Assembly (NCBI GenBank): GCA_029882215.1
Contig: JAOULC010000003.1
Location: 108,802-172,801 of the forward strand
Length of the DNA stretch: 64,000 bases
DNA from: Gammaproteobacteria bacterium
GTDB lineage: Bacteria; Pseudomonadota; Gammaproteobacteria; SZUA-229
Reading direction: 5' to 3'
Shown here: positions 47,593-57,474 of the stretch, piece after piece
How the letters are laid out: the number at the start of each line of letters is the position of its first letter
Position numbering within the stretch: the stretch's first letter is position 1
The notes under the pieces: generated by a model
The model's database searches: none
What the model was told of the DNA's origin: nothing
Seen by the model: the letters and a program-made list of their open reading frames with translations, nothing else
Translations under genes and position numbers: made by a program

Positions 47593-49122
47593 ATGTCTGT
47601 TACTACTTTAGAATCAAGAGAACCCATCATTGCCGCCATGCAAAGGCCTGAGTTCTATGACCACGATGTAACTGATATCGTTATGCTGCAAACACATATC
47701 TCCTGGGTTTTTTTAACCGGTCAATATGCATACAAAGTGAAAAAACCTATGGATTTTGGCTTTTTAAATTTCACCGAGCTCAGCCAGAGAAAGCATTTTT
47801 GCGAAGAAGAAATCCGCCTCAATAAACGCCTTGCTGATGAGATCTATCTCGAAACTGTATGCATAACAGGCAGTGCAGAAAGCCCGGCACTGAACGGTGC
47901 CGGTGATGCGATCGAATATGCCGTTAAAATGAGCCAGTTTGAACAGTCGCAGCTTGCTGATAACCTGCTCAATGACGGAAAAATACTGCCTCAGCACATT
48001 GATGATATCGCCGACCAGGTAGCCAGTTTTCACCAGTCGATTCAGGTTTCAGGTAATCAGTCAGTCCTTGGAACGTCAACTATCGTTAATGCACCGGTGA
48101 TTCAGAACTTCGAGCAACTCGATCCTCTGATTAAAGATGATCATGCCCGGGCACAGCTTGCCAGATTAAAGAGCTGGAGTGAAACTGAGTTTGATAAAAT
48201 CTGCCACTTACTAGACCAGCGTAAACAAAACGGTTTTATTCGTGAGTGCCACGGGGACATGCACCTCGGTAATATGGCCCTGATTAATGACCAGATAACC
48301 ATTTTCGACGGCATCGAATTTAATGACGAATTCCGCTGGATCGATGTCATGAGTGAAGTGGCTTTTTTGTTTATGGATCTTTTCGACCGCAAAAAAACAA
48401 ACTATGCATACCGCTTCTTAAATCGCTACCTTGAGCATACAGGCGACTATGAAGGTATGCAGATCTTCCGTTTTTATCTGGTGTACAGAGCGATGGTACG
48501 GGCAAAAATAGCCAGTTTCACGCTGTTAACGCCTGATTTATCAGCACAGGAACAGGAAAAAATAATGCTGCAATACAGCAGTTACAGCGACCTAGCAGAA
48601 CATTTCACACAGACAGGTGAGCTATCCCTTAACATCACCCACGGGGTATCTGGCTCTGGTAAAACAACCATCAGTCAGCGCCTGCTAGAAGAAAAGGGTC
48701 TGATCCGTATCCGTTCAGATATTGAGCGCAAAAGGCTTTATCATTTAGCATCAACTGCAGCCAGTAAATCACCATTAGATGGCGGAATTTATAGCAAAGA
48801 GGCTGGCATCAAAACTTACATGCAGCTCAAAAAATTTGCTAGACTAGCCCTATCTTCTGGCTTCAGTGTTATCGCAGATGCAACGTTCCTTGAAACTGCC
48901 GACAGAAGGGCTTTTCAGGAGCTGGCTGCTGAGTTCTCAGCCAAATACGCCATCATTGAGTGCGAAGCTGATGAGACGGAACTGACAAAGCGCATTATCG
49001 CACGCCGCGGCGATGAAAATAATGCATCTGAAGCGGATCTGAGTGTGCTTAAAAAGCAACTCAGTAGCATGATGCCACTGGAAGAAGATGAGAAAGTTTA
49101 TATTCAACCGTCGACTTTCTAA
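47593..49122 (+). CDS. Aminoglycoside phosphotransferase-like domain fused to a P-loop kinase
   Basis: Two domains: an N-terminal protein-kinase-fold phosphotransferase (COG2187-like; about 1-325) with the Brenner-type site RECHGDMHLGNMALIN (about 216-231) and IFDGIEFNDEFRWIDVMSEVAF (about 237-258, split), and a C-terminal zeta-toxin/AAA-like kinase (about 340-509) with the P-loop THGVSGSGKTTISQRL (about 351-366). Substrates are not known; it is not evidence of antibiotic resistance. The start ATG has GGAG 10 bases upstream. A short gap separates it from the signalling protein downstream. Confidence 0.88.
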   Translation: MSVTTLESREPIIAAMQRPEFYDHDVTDIVMLQTHISWVFLTGQYAYKVKKPMDFGFLNFTELSQRKHFCEEEIRLNKRLADEIYLETVCITGSAESPALNGAGDAIEYAVKMSQFEQSQLADNLLNDGKILPQHIDDIADQVASFHQSIQVSGNQSVLGTSTIVNAPVIQNFEQLDPLIKDDHARAQLARLKSWSETEFDKICHLLDQRKQNGFIRECHGDMHLGNMALINDQITIFDGIEFNDEFRWIDVMSEVAFLFMDLFDRKKTNYAYRFLNRYLEHTGDYEGMQIFRFYLVYRAMVRAKIASFTLLTPDLSAQEQEKIMLQYSSYSDLAEHFTQTGELSLNITHGVSGSGKTTISQRLLEEKGLIRIRSDIERKRLYHLASTAASKSPLDGGIYSKEAGIKTYMQLKKFARLALSSGFSVIADATFLETADRRAFQELAAEFSAKYAIIECEADETELTKRIIARRGDENNASEADLSVLKKQLSSMMPLEEDEKVYIQPSTF

Positions 49123-49136
49123 AAAATGGATGATTT

Positions 49137-50567
49137 ATGGCAGAGCCAATAATTAATATTCTTATCATTGATGATAACACTGAAAGTGTTGAGCATATTC
49201 GTCATCTGGTATCGGCCTGTCATGAATTCGAGATCAGCCATAAACTGGACATCGAATCCGCCCTTAAATTTCTCAGAAAACAGTCATTTGATATTGTCCT
49301 GCTCCAGCTTACCATTGGCCTTGATGCCATAAAGCAGCTGAGATTAATTAAAGCCGATATTCCGATTGTCGTTATGGGCTGGATTAACGATGAAGCATCG
49401 ATAGAAGAAATCCTTAAATCCGGAGCCAGTGACTATTTGCTTGAAAACGACCTTAAAGAAAATAAAATCAGGCGCACTATTCGTTTCACCATGGCGCGCT
49501 ACAAAGGTCAGATTGAACCTCTTGGATGGACAACATCTCTGGTAAACAAGCTTCATTTGATGGAATCATTGTACAAGGTGATTTCACAAAACACTGAAGA
49601 CACGACTGACCAGATTCAGATGATTCTAAAAACGGGATGCGAACTGTTCGATCAGGAAATTGCCATTTTTAGTCATATTAAAAAAAATGACTTCATAATA
49701 GAACAGGCCTACTCAAGCACCAAAAAGATCAACCCGGGCGAAAAATTCGATCTTAAAAAAACATTTTGCAGTATCACTATCGATCATAATGAGCCTATCG
49801 CAATCGATATTGTCAGAAAGCCCAAATGGAAAAAACACCCCTGTTATTTAAACACCGGCTTGCTCAGTTATATCGGTATTAATATATTTAAGGAAGGCAG
49901 CTTATATGGCACGCTGAGCTTTGCCAGCTCACAGCCAAAAGACCAGCCATTTCGTGAAAGCGACTTTGACTTTATCAAAACACTCGGCGAATGGATGAGA
50001 AATATTATCAGCCAGTCCCATACGTCAGTTGATTACGAACTACTTGATATGCACGATCCGGTTACCGGCCTGATGAACAAACAAACCTTCATTGAAGATC
50101 TCGATAGCTGTGTTAACCGGACACTTAAATCAGAGTATTATTATTTTGCACTGCTGTTTTTTGATATCGTAAACTTTCATGAAATTAAAACAATACTGGA
50201 TAAACAGCAATCCAATAATTTCATGAAGCTGATAGGTAAAAGACTTAAAACCCAGCTACGGCCAAGAGACACAATAGCCCGTTACTCGGAAACAACCTTC
50301 GTGATCTTACTTGAGGATGTCTACATCAATGAGACATCATTTGCAGCCGAGAGAATTATCGCTGAAATACAAAAACCGATATCTATTGGAAAAAACATAT
50401 TAAATGTCATTCCAAGTATTGGGATAGCCCTTAGCTCCAGCTACAAAAGTACAGATAGTATAATCAAAGATGCAGAAGCAGCCATCAAAGCGGCACAGGA
50501 ACATCATCAGACATTTTACATCATCAATCCGGAGCATGATGTCAGCGTGAGCGAAACAGCTTCATAG
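49137..50567 (+). CDS. Receiver-GAF-GGDEF protein with degenerate receiver and GGDEF sites
   Basis: Three domains in order: a response-regulator receiver (about 1-125), a GAF-like sensor domain (about 145-285) and a GGDEF domain (about 300-470). The receiver keeps the acidic pair (IIDDN) but the phosphoacceptor Asp is Gln57 (VLLQLTIG), and the conserved Lys is Glu (YLLEND). In the GGDEF domain the signature is YSETTF (Ser384-Phe388) instead of GGDEF. The protein should therefore be neither phosphorylated in the usual way nor a diguanylate cyclase; a ligand-sensing or binding role is possible. It follows the kinase fusion by 14 bp. Confidence 0.85.
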   Translation: MAEPIINILIIDDNTESVEHIRHLVSACHEFEISHKLDIESALKFLRKQSFDIVLLQLTIGLDAIKQLRLIKADIPIVVMGWINDEASIEEILKSGASDYLLENDLKENKIRRTIRFTMARYKGQIEPLGWTTSLVNKLHLMESLYKVISQNTEDTTDQIQMILKTGCELFDQEIAIFSHIKKNDFIIEQAYSSTKKINPGEKFDLKKTFCSITIDHNEPIAIDIVRKPKWKKHPCYLNTGLLSYIGINIFKEGSLYGTLSFASSQPKDQPFRESDFDFIKTLGEWMRNIISQSHTSVDYELLDMHDPVTGLMNKQTFIEDLDSCVNRTLKSEYYYFALLFFDIVNFHEIKTILDKQQSNNFMKLIGKRLKTQLRPRDTIARYSETTFVILLEDVYINETSFAAERIIAEIQKPISIGKNILNVIPSIGIALSSSYKSTDSIIKDAEAAIKAAQEHHQTFYIINPEHDVSVSETAS

Positions 50568-50575
50568 CAGCCGAG

Positions 50576-52012
50576 TTACCAGCTACCGGTACCTCCAGTT
50601 TTATTCTTATTCTTTCTCTTTTTATCATTTTTCTTAATATAAGAAATCATTCTATTTTTCTTGGTTTGCTGACGCTTTGACAACACATTGCGCCTGCCAG
50701 AATACGGGTTCTCGCCAGCTTTAAATTGTATCCTAATTGGCGTACCTTTAATCCTGAGCACTTGTCTGAAAAAATTAATCAAATAGCGTTTATAAGGATC
50801 AGGAACAAGATCAGGAGAAGCCCCGTGTATTATTATAATCGGCGGATTTTTCCCTCCCTGATGCGCATAACGCATTTTTAGTCGTCGCCCTTTTACGACC
50901 GGTGGCTGATGATTTTCGATAGACTTTTCAAGTAACCTGGTTAGTTCCGGTGTCGGAAGATCTATAAATGCAGACTCATAGGCATCATTTATGGCTTTAT
51001 ATAGCAGGCCAACATTACTCCCGTGCAATGCAGATATAAAATAGATATCTGCAAAGTCAACAAAACCAAGCTTACGTTCAAGATCTATTTTAATACGGTC
51101 TTTATCATAATTATCCATTCCGTCCCATTTGTTGATAGCAATAACCAGCGCCCTGCCCGCATCAATAATATAACTGAGCAAACTCAGATCCTGATCAGAG
51201 ATTCCCTCATGTGCATCAACAACAAGCACCACAACATTGGCAAAATCAATTGCCTGCAGTGCCTTTATCACACTAAATTTTTCTACTGCCAGTGTGATGT
51301 TTTTTCTGCGACGAACTCCGGCCGTATCAATTAAGGTATATTTTTTATCATCACGTTCAAACGGAACCAGAATACTGTCCCGGGTAGTCCCCGGCTCATC
51401 GAATGCCACAACTCGGTTTTCACCAAGTATCCGGTTAATTAAAGTAGACTTACCAACATTAGGCCGGCCTACCATCGCAACTTTAATACCATCAGCCGAG
51501 TCTTCTGTTAGTGACGGTTCAAATTCAAACTGGCTGAATATTGAGGCCATCATGGATGGTACACCGCGATTATTAGCCGATGAAATCCCGTACAGACTCT
51601 GCATACCCAGTGAATAAAAATCTGCTGTTACCTGCTCCACATCATAGCCATCGATTTTATTTACAACCAGAAAAATCTTTTTTCCATATTTACGCAACTG
51701 ATTAGCTATTTGTTCATCAGATGCTGTCAGACCGTCTCTTGCATCAACCAGAAAAAGAATCAAGGTAGCTTCATCGATAGCAAGCAAGGTTTGTTCCGCC
51801 ATCTGCAGATCAACACCTTCTGTTTCGCCACTCAAACCACCTGTATCAATAACGGTGTATTCAACATCTTCGAGCACAGCGTGACCGTATTTACGGTCAC
51901 GGGTAAGTCCAGGGTAATCAGCTACAATGGCATCCCTTGTCTTAGTCAAACAATTAAATAATGTTGATTTTCCAACATTTGGCCGGCCAACAAGTGCAAT
52001 AACAGGGTTCAT
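50576..52012 (-). CDS. der: GTPase Der (EngA)
   Basis: Tandem-GTPase needed for 50S assembly. The 478 residues contain two G domains, each with GRPNVGKSTL (about 8 and 181); NKID in the first and NKWD in the second; and a C-terminal KH-like domain (about 360-440). The tail after is very basic (KKNRMISYIKKNDKKRKNK). The gene ends a ndk-to-der block. Confidence 0.96.
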   Translation of the reverse strand: MNPVIALVGRPNVGKSTLFNCLTKTRDAIVADYPGLTRDRKYGHAVLEDVEYTVIDTGGLSGETEGVDLQMAEQTLLAIDEATLILFLVDARDGLTASDEQIANQLRKYGKKIFLVVNKIDGYDVEQVTADFYSLGMQSLYGISSANNRGVPSMMASIFSQFEFEPSLTEDSADGIKVAMVGRPNVGKSTLINRILGENRVVAFDEPGTTRDSILVPFERDDKKYTLIDTAGVRRRKNITLAVEKFSVIKALQAIDFANVVVLVVDAHEGISDQDLSLLSYIIDAGRALVIAINKWDGMDNYDKDRIKIDLERKLGFVDFADIYFISALHGSNVGLLYKAINDAYESAFIDLPTPELTRLLEKSIENHQPPVVKGRRLKMRYAHQGGKNPPIIIIHGASPDLVPDPYKRYLINFFRQVLRIKGTPIRIQFKAGENPYSGRRNVLSKRQQTKKNRMISYIKKNDKKRKNKNKTGGTGSW

Positions 52013-52019
52013 AATTTTC

Positions 52020-53321
52020 TCAATAATTAGAAAAGATATTTTTCATGATATTATTACTCAAATCATCAAAGCCAACTCTCTGATCATTAATAATAAACAC
52101 ATTATCCTTACCAGATACATTCAGTTTAATCTTATCCAGATTTTTATCCAGATAGCGAAGTCTAAGCATATTTTTTAAGACTACATCGACATTTTTTACC
52201 GGCACATCTATATTTGAGAATACAAGTTCATACAGGCGTTTAAGCAAGTCTGTACTTAACCTGACACTAAGCTCGCTGTCTTTAGTTGATAAGTAATTCA
52301 TCTGAGTCAGTTCATTTTTAACTGCAGATTTCATCAACATTGTTGCTGAGAATGTACCGTACTCAGAAAAGAAATTAAAATGATCAATATTTAAAAGATT
52401 ATACTCGTATGCAGTTAGATCAAAATACGGCTCATTATATGCATAAAAAATATCTTTGCTTATTTTCCCGAGATCAAACTTTTCAACATTCAGGCCAAAA
52501 GACAAGCTATTTACTTGCTCATTAAACAAGTTTAATTTAGATGCGTTAAAATCCATTTCAAGGTTAAGTAAATCATCAGTTATAGAGTTTTTAAACCTGG
52601 ACGATATAGCTTTCAGATTAACCGATCTCTGCATCAACCTGAACTTGAGTGCATCAAAGCTGAGCACGATATCACCTGATACACCGTGAGAGTCCACGAC
52701 TTCATCAAAATTCAATAAAAAACGCTCTACCTCGACATGAGAGCGCCCGTATAGCAAGATAGAAGGAGTAGTAATATCGCCTTTAAAACGATTTTCATGT
52801 GAAAAATACTTCATTTTTAAATTAGCAGCGGCAACCTGAAAAGTTATTCCATCGACTTTTTGGCTGACTGCTGGTAATAGTGCTACGACTTCATCAACGC
52901 CATTAAACCCTATGTAAGCATTAAGCTGAACTGGGTTTGCAGATAATATTTTAGATAAGAAACTCTGATCTATTTTAGCCGGTTGTATCATTCCTTTGAT
53001 AACCATACTCACTAGCGGAGAGCGCCCGTCTAATAACAAGCCTAAATATACCGGCCCATGTATAATCTTATGCTTGAATTTGTATAAAAACTGCTTATCC
53101 TGATCTTTTATCATTAATTCAGCATTTGAGCTAAACCAATGTTTCTCATAAGAAACAACCTCTATTACCAACCCGGAGTTATCAGACACAGAACTGATTA
53201 GCCGGGGATAATCAGACTGTATTTTAAAACCGTAAAAATAGGGTAATACCGTTAATAACAGCAGTGTAAACGAGAAAATTGCTAATACAATTTCAAGCCA
53301 ATAATCCCGGATAATTCTCAT
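52020..53321 (-). CDS. DUF945 (YdgA-like) family protein
   Basis: 433-residue protein, probably anchored by an N-terminal membrane helix (LEIVLAIFSFTLLLLTVLPY, about 9-28). The family signature VVSYEKHWFSSNAELMI (about 55-71) and IIHGPVYLGLL (about 86-96) identify DUF945, whose function is unknown. Its ATG overlaps the bamB stop by one base. In enterobacteria bamB is followed directly by der; here this gene is inserted between them. Confidence 0.78.
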   Translation of the reverse strand: MRIIRDYWLEIVLAIFSFTLLLLTVLPYFYGFKIQSDYPRLISSVSDNSGLVIEVVSYEKHWFSSNAELMIKDQDKQFLYKFKHKIIHGPVYLGLLLDGRSPLVSMVIKGMIQPAKIDQSFLSKILSANPVQLNAYIGFNGVDEVVALLPAVSQKVDGITFQVAAANLKMKYFSHENRFKGDITTPSILLYGRSHVEVERFLLNFDEVVDSHGVSGDIVLSFDALKFRLMQRSVNLKAISSRFKNSITDDLLNLEMDFNASKLNLFNEQVNSLSFGLNVEKFDLGKISKDIFYAYNEPYFDLTAYEYNLLNIDHFNFFSEYGTFSATMLMKSAVKNELTQMNYLSTKDSELSVRLSTDLLKRLYELVFSNIDVPVKNVDVVLKNMLRLRYLDKNLDKIKLNVSGKDNVFIINDQRVGFDDLSNNIMKNIFSNY

Positions 53322-54463
53322 TACAAAGCTGATACATTTAGCTCAAGGACATGGATAACAGACTGCTTAGACTGCACGTAAATTCTGTCTTGTATAATAA
53401 TCGGATCAACATCTATACCCGAATCATCTACTAATAATCGCCCTGTCAGATGACCATCCGCCTTTGCCAGTACATGCAGGTAGCCCTGATAATCAGCGAC
53501 CAGAATATACTCATCCATTATAACCGGTGAAGTTAGTTTGCGTGATGAGAAGCTCGCCTGCTTCCATATTGTGGCACCTGTCGACGCATCTAACGACCAT
53601 AAGTGACTGTTCACATCGGTAATATAAAGTTTGCCATCATTGAGCCGCATATTACTGGTAACAGACATTTTTTTATTCCAGAGAAAACCACCCGAATTCA
53701 AATCAAGTGCGACAACCCGGCCCTGAAATCCTGCAATATAAATCACACTGTCATTAACCACTAAATCGGCATCCAGATCAACCAGTCGTTCCACTTCAGA
53801 GCGGCCACGCGGTACTGAGATTGTTTTTTCCCAGAACAACGCACCATTATCAATATTGATAATCACCAGTTTACCGTTATCAAGACCTGTAATCACTTTA
53901 TCGTCTAGTATATACGGAGCACTGTTGCCTCTTACGCTAAGAGCAGGCACCTCACGCTGATATATCCACTTCTGTTTCCCTGAGTTCGCATCCAGCGCGG
54001 TTATTTGACCATCGATGGTTTTAACAATGACAGTGTTAGCGGAAATAACAGGTCGAGCCAGTACTTCACTGCTTACTCTTACGCGCCATTTAAGTTTGCC
54101 GTTAATCGGGTTGATAGCTAAGACTTCTCCACCGCGAGTACCCAGTAAATAAAGATGCTCATCACCACCGATTGCCGATGTAAAATTTACATCAAACATT
54201 TGTTGCCAGTGTATACTTAAGTCTTTTTTGCTAAAAACGCTCACAGTTCCTTTAGTATCAGAAAACACAATAACGTTATCTAATACCAAAGGCTTGATTC
54301 GCACATATTGAGACGATGAACTCCCATAAGGGATTTCATTAACAATATTTAACGAGGTTGTATGGGTAAATTCAGTCAGAGACGCTGGTGGGGTCGCATT
54401 ATCTACCTCTCCACCACAACCAGATAAGATCAAAGACAGTATCAGTATTGCAGCGAATTTCAT
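53321..54463 (-). CDS. bamB: Outer membrane protein assembly factor BamB
   Basis: Lipoprotein scaffold of the BAM complex. The 380-residue protein has a lipoprotein signal peptide (LILSLILSGCGG; acylated Cys about 16) and a WD/PQQ-like beta-propeller with repeated AxDxxTGxxxW-like sequences (ALDANSGKQKWIYQ, ALDLNSGGFLWNKK, SLDASTGATIWKQ). The yfgM-bamB coupling and position before der are conserved. Confidence 0.93.
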   Translation of the reverse strand: MKFAAILILSLILSGCGGEVDNATPPASLTEFTHTTSLNIVNEIPYGSSSSQYVRIKPLVLDNVIVFSDTKGTVSVFSKKDLSIHWQQMFDVNFTSAIGGDEHLYLLGTRGGEVLAINPINGKLKWRVRVSSEVLARPVISANTVIVKTIDGQITALDANSGKQKWIYQREVPALSVRGNSAPYILDDKVITGLDNGKLVIINIDNGALFWEKTISVPRGRSEVERLVDLDADLVVNDSVIYIAGFQGRVVALDLNSGGFLWNKKMSVTSNMRLNDGKLYITDVNSHLWSLDASTGATIWKQASFSSRKLTSPVIMDEYILVADYQGYLHVLAKADGHLTGRLLVDDSGIDVDPIIIQDRIYVQSKQSVIHVLELNVSAL

Positions 54464-55104
54464 GCAGTCGGACTCACTAGAGAATCACCCAGATTATCTC
54501 TTTTCATTTGTAAGAATTTTTTATCGGACGATTTATTTAACAGTAAAGCTTTGTCATAGGCATTTCTGGCTTTTTCAACATTGCCTTTCACGACGTATGC
54601 ATCTCCTTTTAACTCTTCAAAAATCGACTCAAACTCATCACTGACAGCGACTGACAAGACATCAAGCGCCTCATCTGCCTTACCCAGATCAATCAATATA
54701 CGTGCCTTACGCTCCTGAGCAACCAATATCAGTACACTTTCTCCGTTACTCATTATCACCTGATCTAACACTTCAATGGCTTCGGTTTTATTGCCCGCAT
54801 CATAATATGCTTTTGCCAACACCAACGCCGCTGACGGGAAATATGCTGTATTATTGTAATCTTTCTTTATCTTTTCAAATACAGCTGATTTATCGACCAG
54901 CAATTTAGAATCACTGCTATCTTTAATTACCTGCTCAAATAGTGCGCTTGCTTCTGATTTTTGAGTAGCGGAATACTGCAAGTAATATCTCCAGCCGAAT
55001 ATTAAACCAAAGCCAATAACCGCACCGAAAATGACTTGCTTACCATTTTCCTTCCACCACTTTTTTAATGCTTCAACCTGCTGTTCTTCTGTTTCAAAAT
55101 CCAT
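54460..55104 (-). CDS. yfgM: YfgM family periplasmic chaperone/TPR protein
   Basis: Inner-membrane-anchored TPR protein that works with SecYEG and periplasmic chaperones in Escherichia. The 214 residues have EEQQVEALKKWWKENGKQ (about 6-23), a membrane helix (about 24-43, VIFGAVIGFGLIFGWRYYL) and a helical repeat domain. Its end overlaps bamB by four bases. Confidence 0.9.
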   Translation of the reverse strand: MDFETEEQQVEALKKWWKENGKQVIFGAVIGFGLIFGWRYYLQYSATQKSEASALFEQVIKDSSDSKLLVDKSAVFEKIKKDYNNTAYFPSAALVLAKAYYDAGNKTEAIEVLDQVIMSNGESVLILVAQERKARILIDLGKADEALDVLSVAVSDEFESIFEELKGDAYVVKGNVEKARNAYDKALLLNKSSDKKFLQMKRDNLGDSLVSPTA

Positions 55105-55112
55105 TACAAGAC

Positions 55113-56381
55113 CTATTTATAATTTTTTAGAAATGTATTTAACTCGTTTAACGGAACAGTTATCTGTTCCTTTTTTTCTCTTAAATATTTAACGATAACT
55201 ATCTTTTTTTCAATTTCTTCATCACCCAAAATAATAGCTATATTTGCAGCTGAGTTATCCGCCTTCTTTAACTGACTTTTAAGGCTGCCAGCTGAACAAT
55301 TTGATAACACGACTAAATCAGGATTATCAGTTCTCAGCTGACAGGCTAAAGCCATACCCTCTATCTCGGCGACATCACCCAGCGTTACCAGGTAAATATC
55401 AGGTCTGACTGCCTCAGGAATCAGCCCGGCATCATCCAGTAAAGAAAGCAATCTTTCAAGACCGATAGCAAAACCTGCCGCTGGTGTATCTCTTCCACCA
55501 AGCTGTGCAACCAGACCATCATAACGCCCACCGGCACAAATAGTACCTTGCGCACCCAGCTTATCAGTAACCCACTCGAATACAGTTTTACAGTAGTAAT
55601 CAAGTCCTCTCACCAGATTAGGATTGACGTTATATGCAATATCTGCCCGGTCTAATATTTTTTTCAGCTTTTCAAAATGCTGTCTTGATTCTTCATCAAG
55701 ATGCTCGGACAATTTCGGCGCACCTTTTATGATGCTCATCATATCAGGATTTTTTGTATCAAGAATCCTTAGCGGATTCGAATAAAGTCGCCTGCTACTG
55801 TCTTCATCGAGCTGATCTTTATAAGCTTCAAGATAGGCAATGAGCATCTCTTTATACTGAGCTCTGGCTTCATTACTGCCTAAAGAATTAATTTCAAGTC
55901 TCACATCAGTGAGGCCAAGCTGTTTCCATAATTCAGCCGTCATTATAATTAATTCGGCATCAATCTCAGGATTGGGCATTCCGTATGTTTCAACGCCAAT
56001 TTGATGAAACTGGCGGTAACGGCCCTTTTGTGGCCTTTCATGACGAAACATTGGCCCCATATACCATAGTCGTTGTAGTTGATTGTGCAAGATTCCGGAC
56101 TGGATGCCGGCTCGAACACAACTTGCAGTGCCTTCCGGACGTAGCGTAAGGCTATCGCCATTCCGGTCCTCAAAGGTATACATCTCTTTTTCGACAATAT
56201 CGGTTACTTCACCAATAGAACGAGAAAATAATGCAGTTGACTCCACAACAGGCATCCGGATTTCATGATAGCTGTAGCGTCTCATCTGGGCGAACAAGAC
56301 AGACTCTAAATATTGCCATTTAGATGTATCAGCAGGCAAAACATCATGCATACCACGAATTGATTTAATATTTTTTGACAT
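55113..56381 (-). CDS. hisS: Histidyl-tRNA synthetase
   Basis: Class II synthetase of 422 residues. Starts with [15 protein letters not shown], motif 2 [21 protein letters not shown] (split around 112-132), the histidine-A signature [15 protein letters not shown] (about 255-269), and motif 3 [15 protein letters not shown] (about 305-319). Normal length. The enterobacterial gene before it, ispG, is missing; rodZ is its neighbour upstream with 70 bp between. Confidence 0.96.
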   Translation of the reverse strand: MSKNIKSIRGMHDVLPADTSKWQYLESVLFAQMRRYSYHEIRMPVVESTALFSRSIGEVTDIVEKEMYTFEDRNGDSLTLRPEGTASCVRAGIQSGILHNQLQRLWYMGPMFRHERPQKGRYRQFHQIGVETYGMPNPEIDAELIIMTAELWKQLGLTDVRLEINSLGSNEARAQYKEMLIAYLEAYKDQLDEDSSRRLYSNPLRILDTKNPDMMSIIKGAPKLSEHLDEESRQHFEKLKKILDRADIAYNVNPNLVRGLDYYCKTVFEWVTDKLGAQGTICAGGRYDGLVAQLGGRDTPAAGFAIGLERLLSLLDDAGLIPEAVRPDIYLVTLGDVAEIEGMALACQLRTDNPDLVVLSNCSAGSLKSQLKKADNSAANIAIILGDEEIEKKIVIVKYLREKKEQITVPLNELNTFLKNYK

Positions 56382-56451
56382 AGTTATGTAATTTATTTCT
56401 TAAGTTCAGTCATAATTACTGCAGGTATAAAGCAGATGAATTACTCTTTCT

Positions 56452-57474
56452 TTAATTAGTATTTTGCTTGTCGATAAGATCTTGTTTAACTTGATTTTCG
56501 AGTAAATTATCCATAGACATCGTAAAACGTGCTATCTGATTACTCCGAACATATCTGGAAGCATCATATTGAATATCATTTAACACGATAACAACGGCTT
56601 TCGCCTTGCCAAGGAAAACATTAAACGGCTCCTGCCCCTGTAGCTGAACCTCTTCACCTTTCTTTAATAAGCTAAAATAGAGCAGCTGATCATTTGCATC
56701 ACTGATTTCAACCCAGCAGTCATCATTCGCCGTTAGTACAACAACATCGCTACCAACACTTGCTACCGGGTTGGCTTTTTTTGATAAGGCAATGACTTTA
56801 TCTTTTTTTATTTCTTCGGGGTCAGCTTCCTCACTTGGCACCGACTCCTTTGCCTCTGTGTGTTTTATCTCAGTCACATCTGTATCACTAACGATGAGAT
56901 CAGATTCAACAGCAGGCGTAGCAACAATCACTGGCAGATGCTCCTTAACCTGAGTCTCGTCAGCCACTGTCAGATTATTTTCTTCAGCAGCAAGATCCGT
57001 TACTATCTCATTATTATTTATAGCTACAGGGTCTGCGACTATCTCATTATTATTTAGCGCAACTACCGGTAGCTCAGTTTCATCCCGAGTGCTTTGAAAC
57101 CACACAAATAACAACACAATTGCAACCAGAATAAATGAATAACTGGCAATCCGCATACTCAGGTCATTACTGCTTACCTGTGCCGGCAAGTCCGAAGTTG
57201 CACGAGGTACAGCATCAACCAACTCTACTCCTATCGACTGATTGTATAAGCGAACAACTTCGTCTTCATCAATTCCGACAAGTTTGGAGAATGATCTTAT
57301 ATAGCCACATGTAAATGCAGCTGGTGGCAATACCGCTGTATTTGATGCTTCTATATTTTCAATAATATCTATTGTTAATTTTAATGTTTCAGCAATATGA
57401 GCAAGCGAAATTTTTTTGCTTTCTCTGGCGGCTTTTAATGTATCCCCAAACTTATTATTCTCAACAGCACTCAT
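56452..57474 (-). CDS. rodZ: Cytoskeleton protein RodZ
   Basis: Couples MreB to the cell wall machine. The 340 residues have a cytoplasmic HTH domain (about 9-75; ISLAHIAETLKLTIDIIENIE), a membrane helix (about 112-131, SYSFILVAIVLLFVWF), a Thr/Asn/Glu-rich periplasmic linker, and a C-terminal DUF4115 beta domain (about 240-320; NDDCWVEISDANDQLLYFSL). Its start overlaps the pilF stop by one base. The linker contains a small tandem duplication. Confidence 0.92.
   Translation of the reverse strand: MSAVENNKFGDTLKAARESKKISLAHIAETLKLTIDIIENIEASNTAVLPPAAFTCGYIRSFSKLVGIDEDEVVRLYNQSIGVELVDAVPRATSDLPAQVSSNDLSMRIASYSFILVAIVLLFVWFQSTRDETELPVVALNNNEIVADPVAINNNEIVTDLAAEENNLTVADETQVKEHLPVIVATPAVESDLIVSDTDVTEIKHTEAKESVPSEEADPEEIKKDKVIALSKKANPVASVGSDVVVLTANDDCWVEISDANDQLLYFSLLKKGEEVQLQGQEPFNVFLGKAKAVVIVLNDIQYDASRYVRSNQIARFTMSMDNLLENQVKQDLIDKQNTN
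57002..57056. repeat. Two near-identical 19-bp segments 36 bp apart inside rodZ
   Basis: The same 19-base segment (ACTATCTCATTATTATTTA) occurs at 57002-57020 and 57038-57056. It produces a 12-residue duplication, NNNEIVADPVAI and NNNEIVTDLAAE, in the periplasmic linker of RodZ, which suggests replication slippage. Confidence 0.9.

Noticed and set aside
47593..48570. Aminoglycoside resistance gene
   Set aside because: The phosphotransferase-like fold with COG2187-type motifs is a housekeeping-type fusion; nothing indicates drug modification.
56836..56845. GGCACCGACT matching the arm of the 42450 palindrome
   Set aside because: Only ten bases and inside rodZ coding sequence with no paired arm; coincidence.
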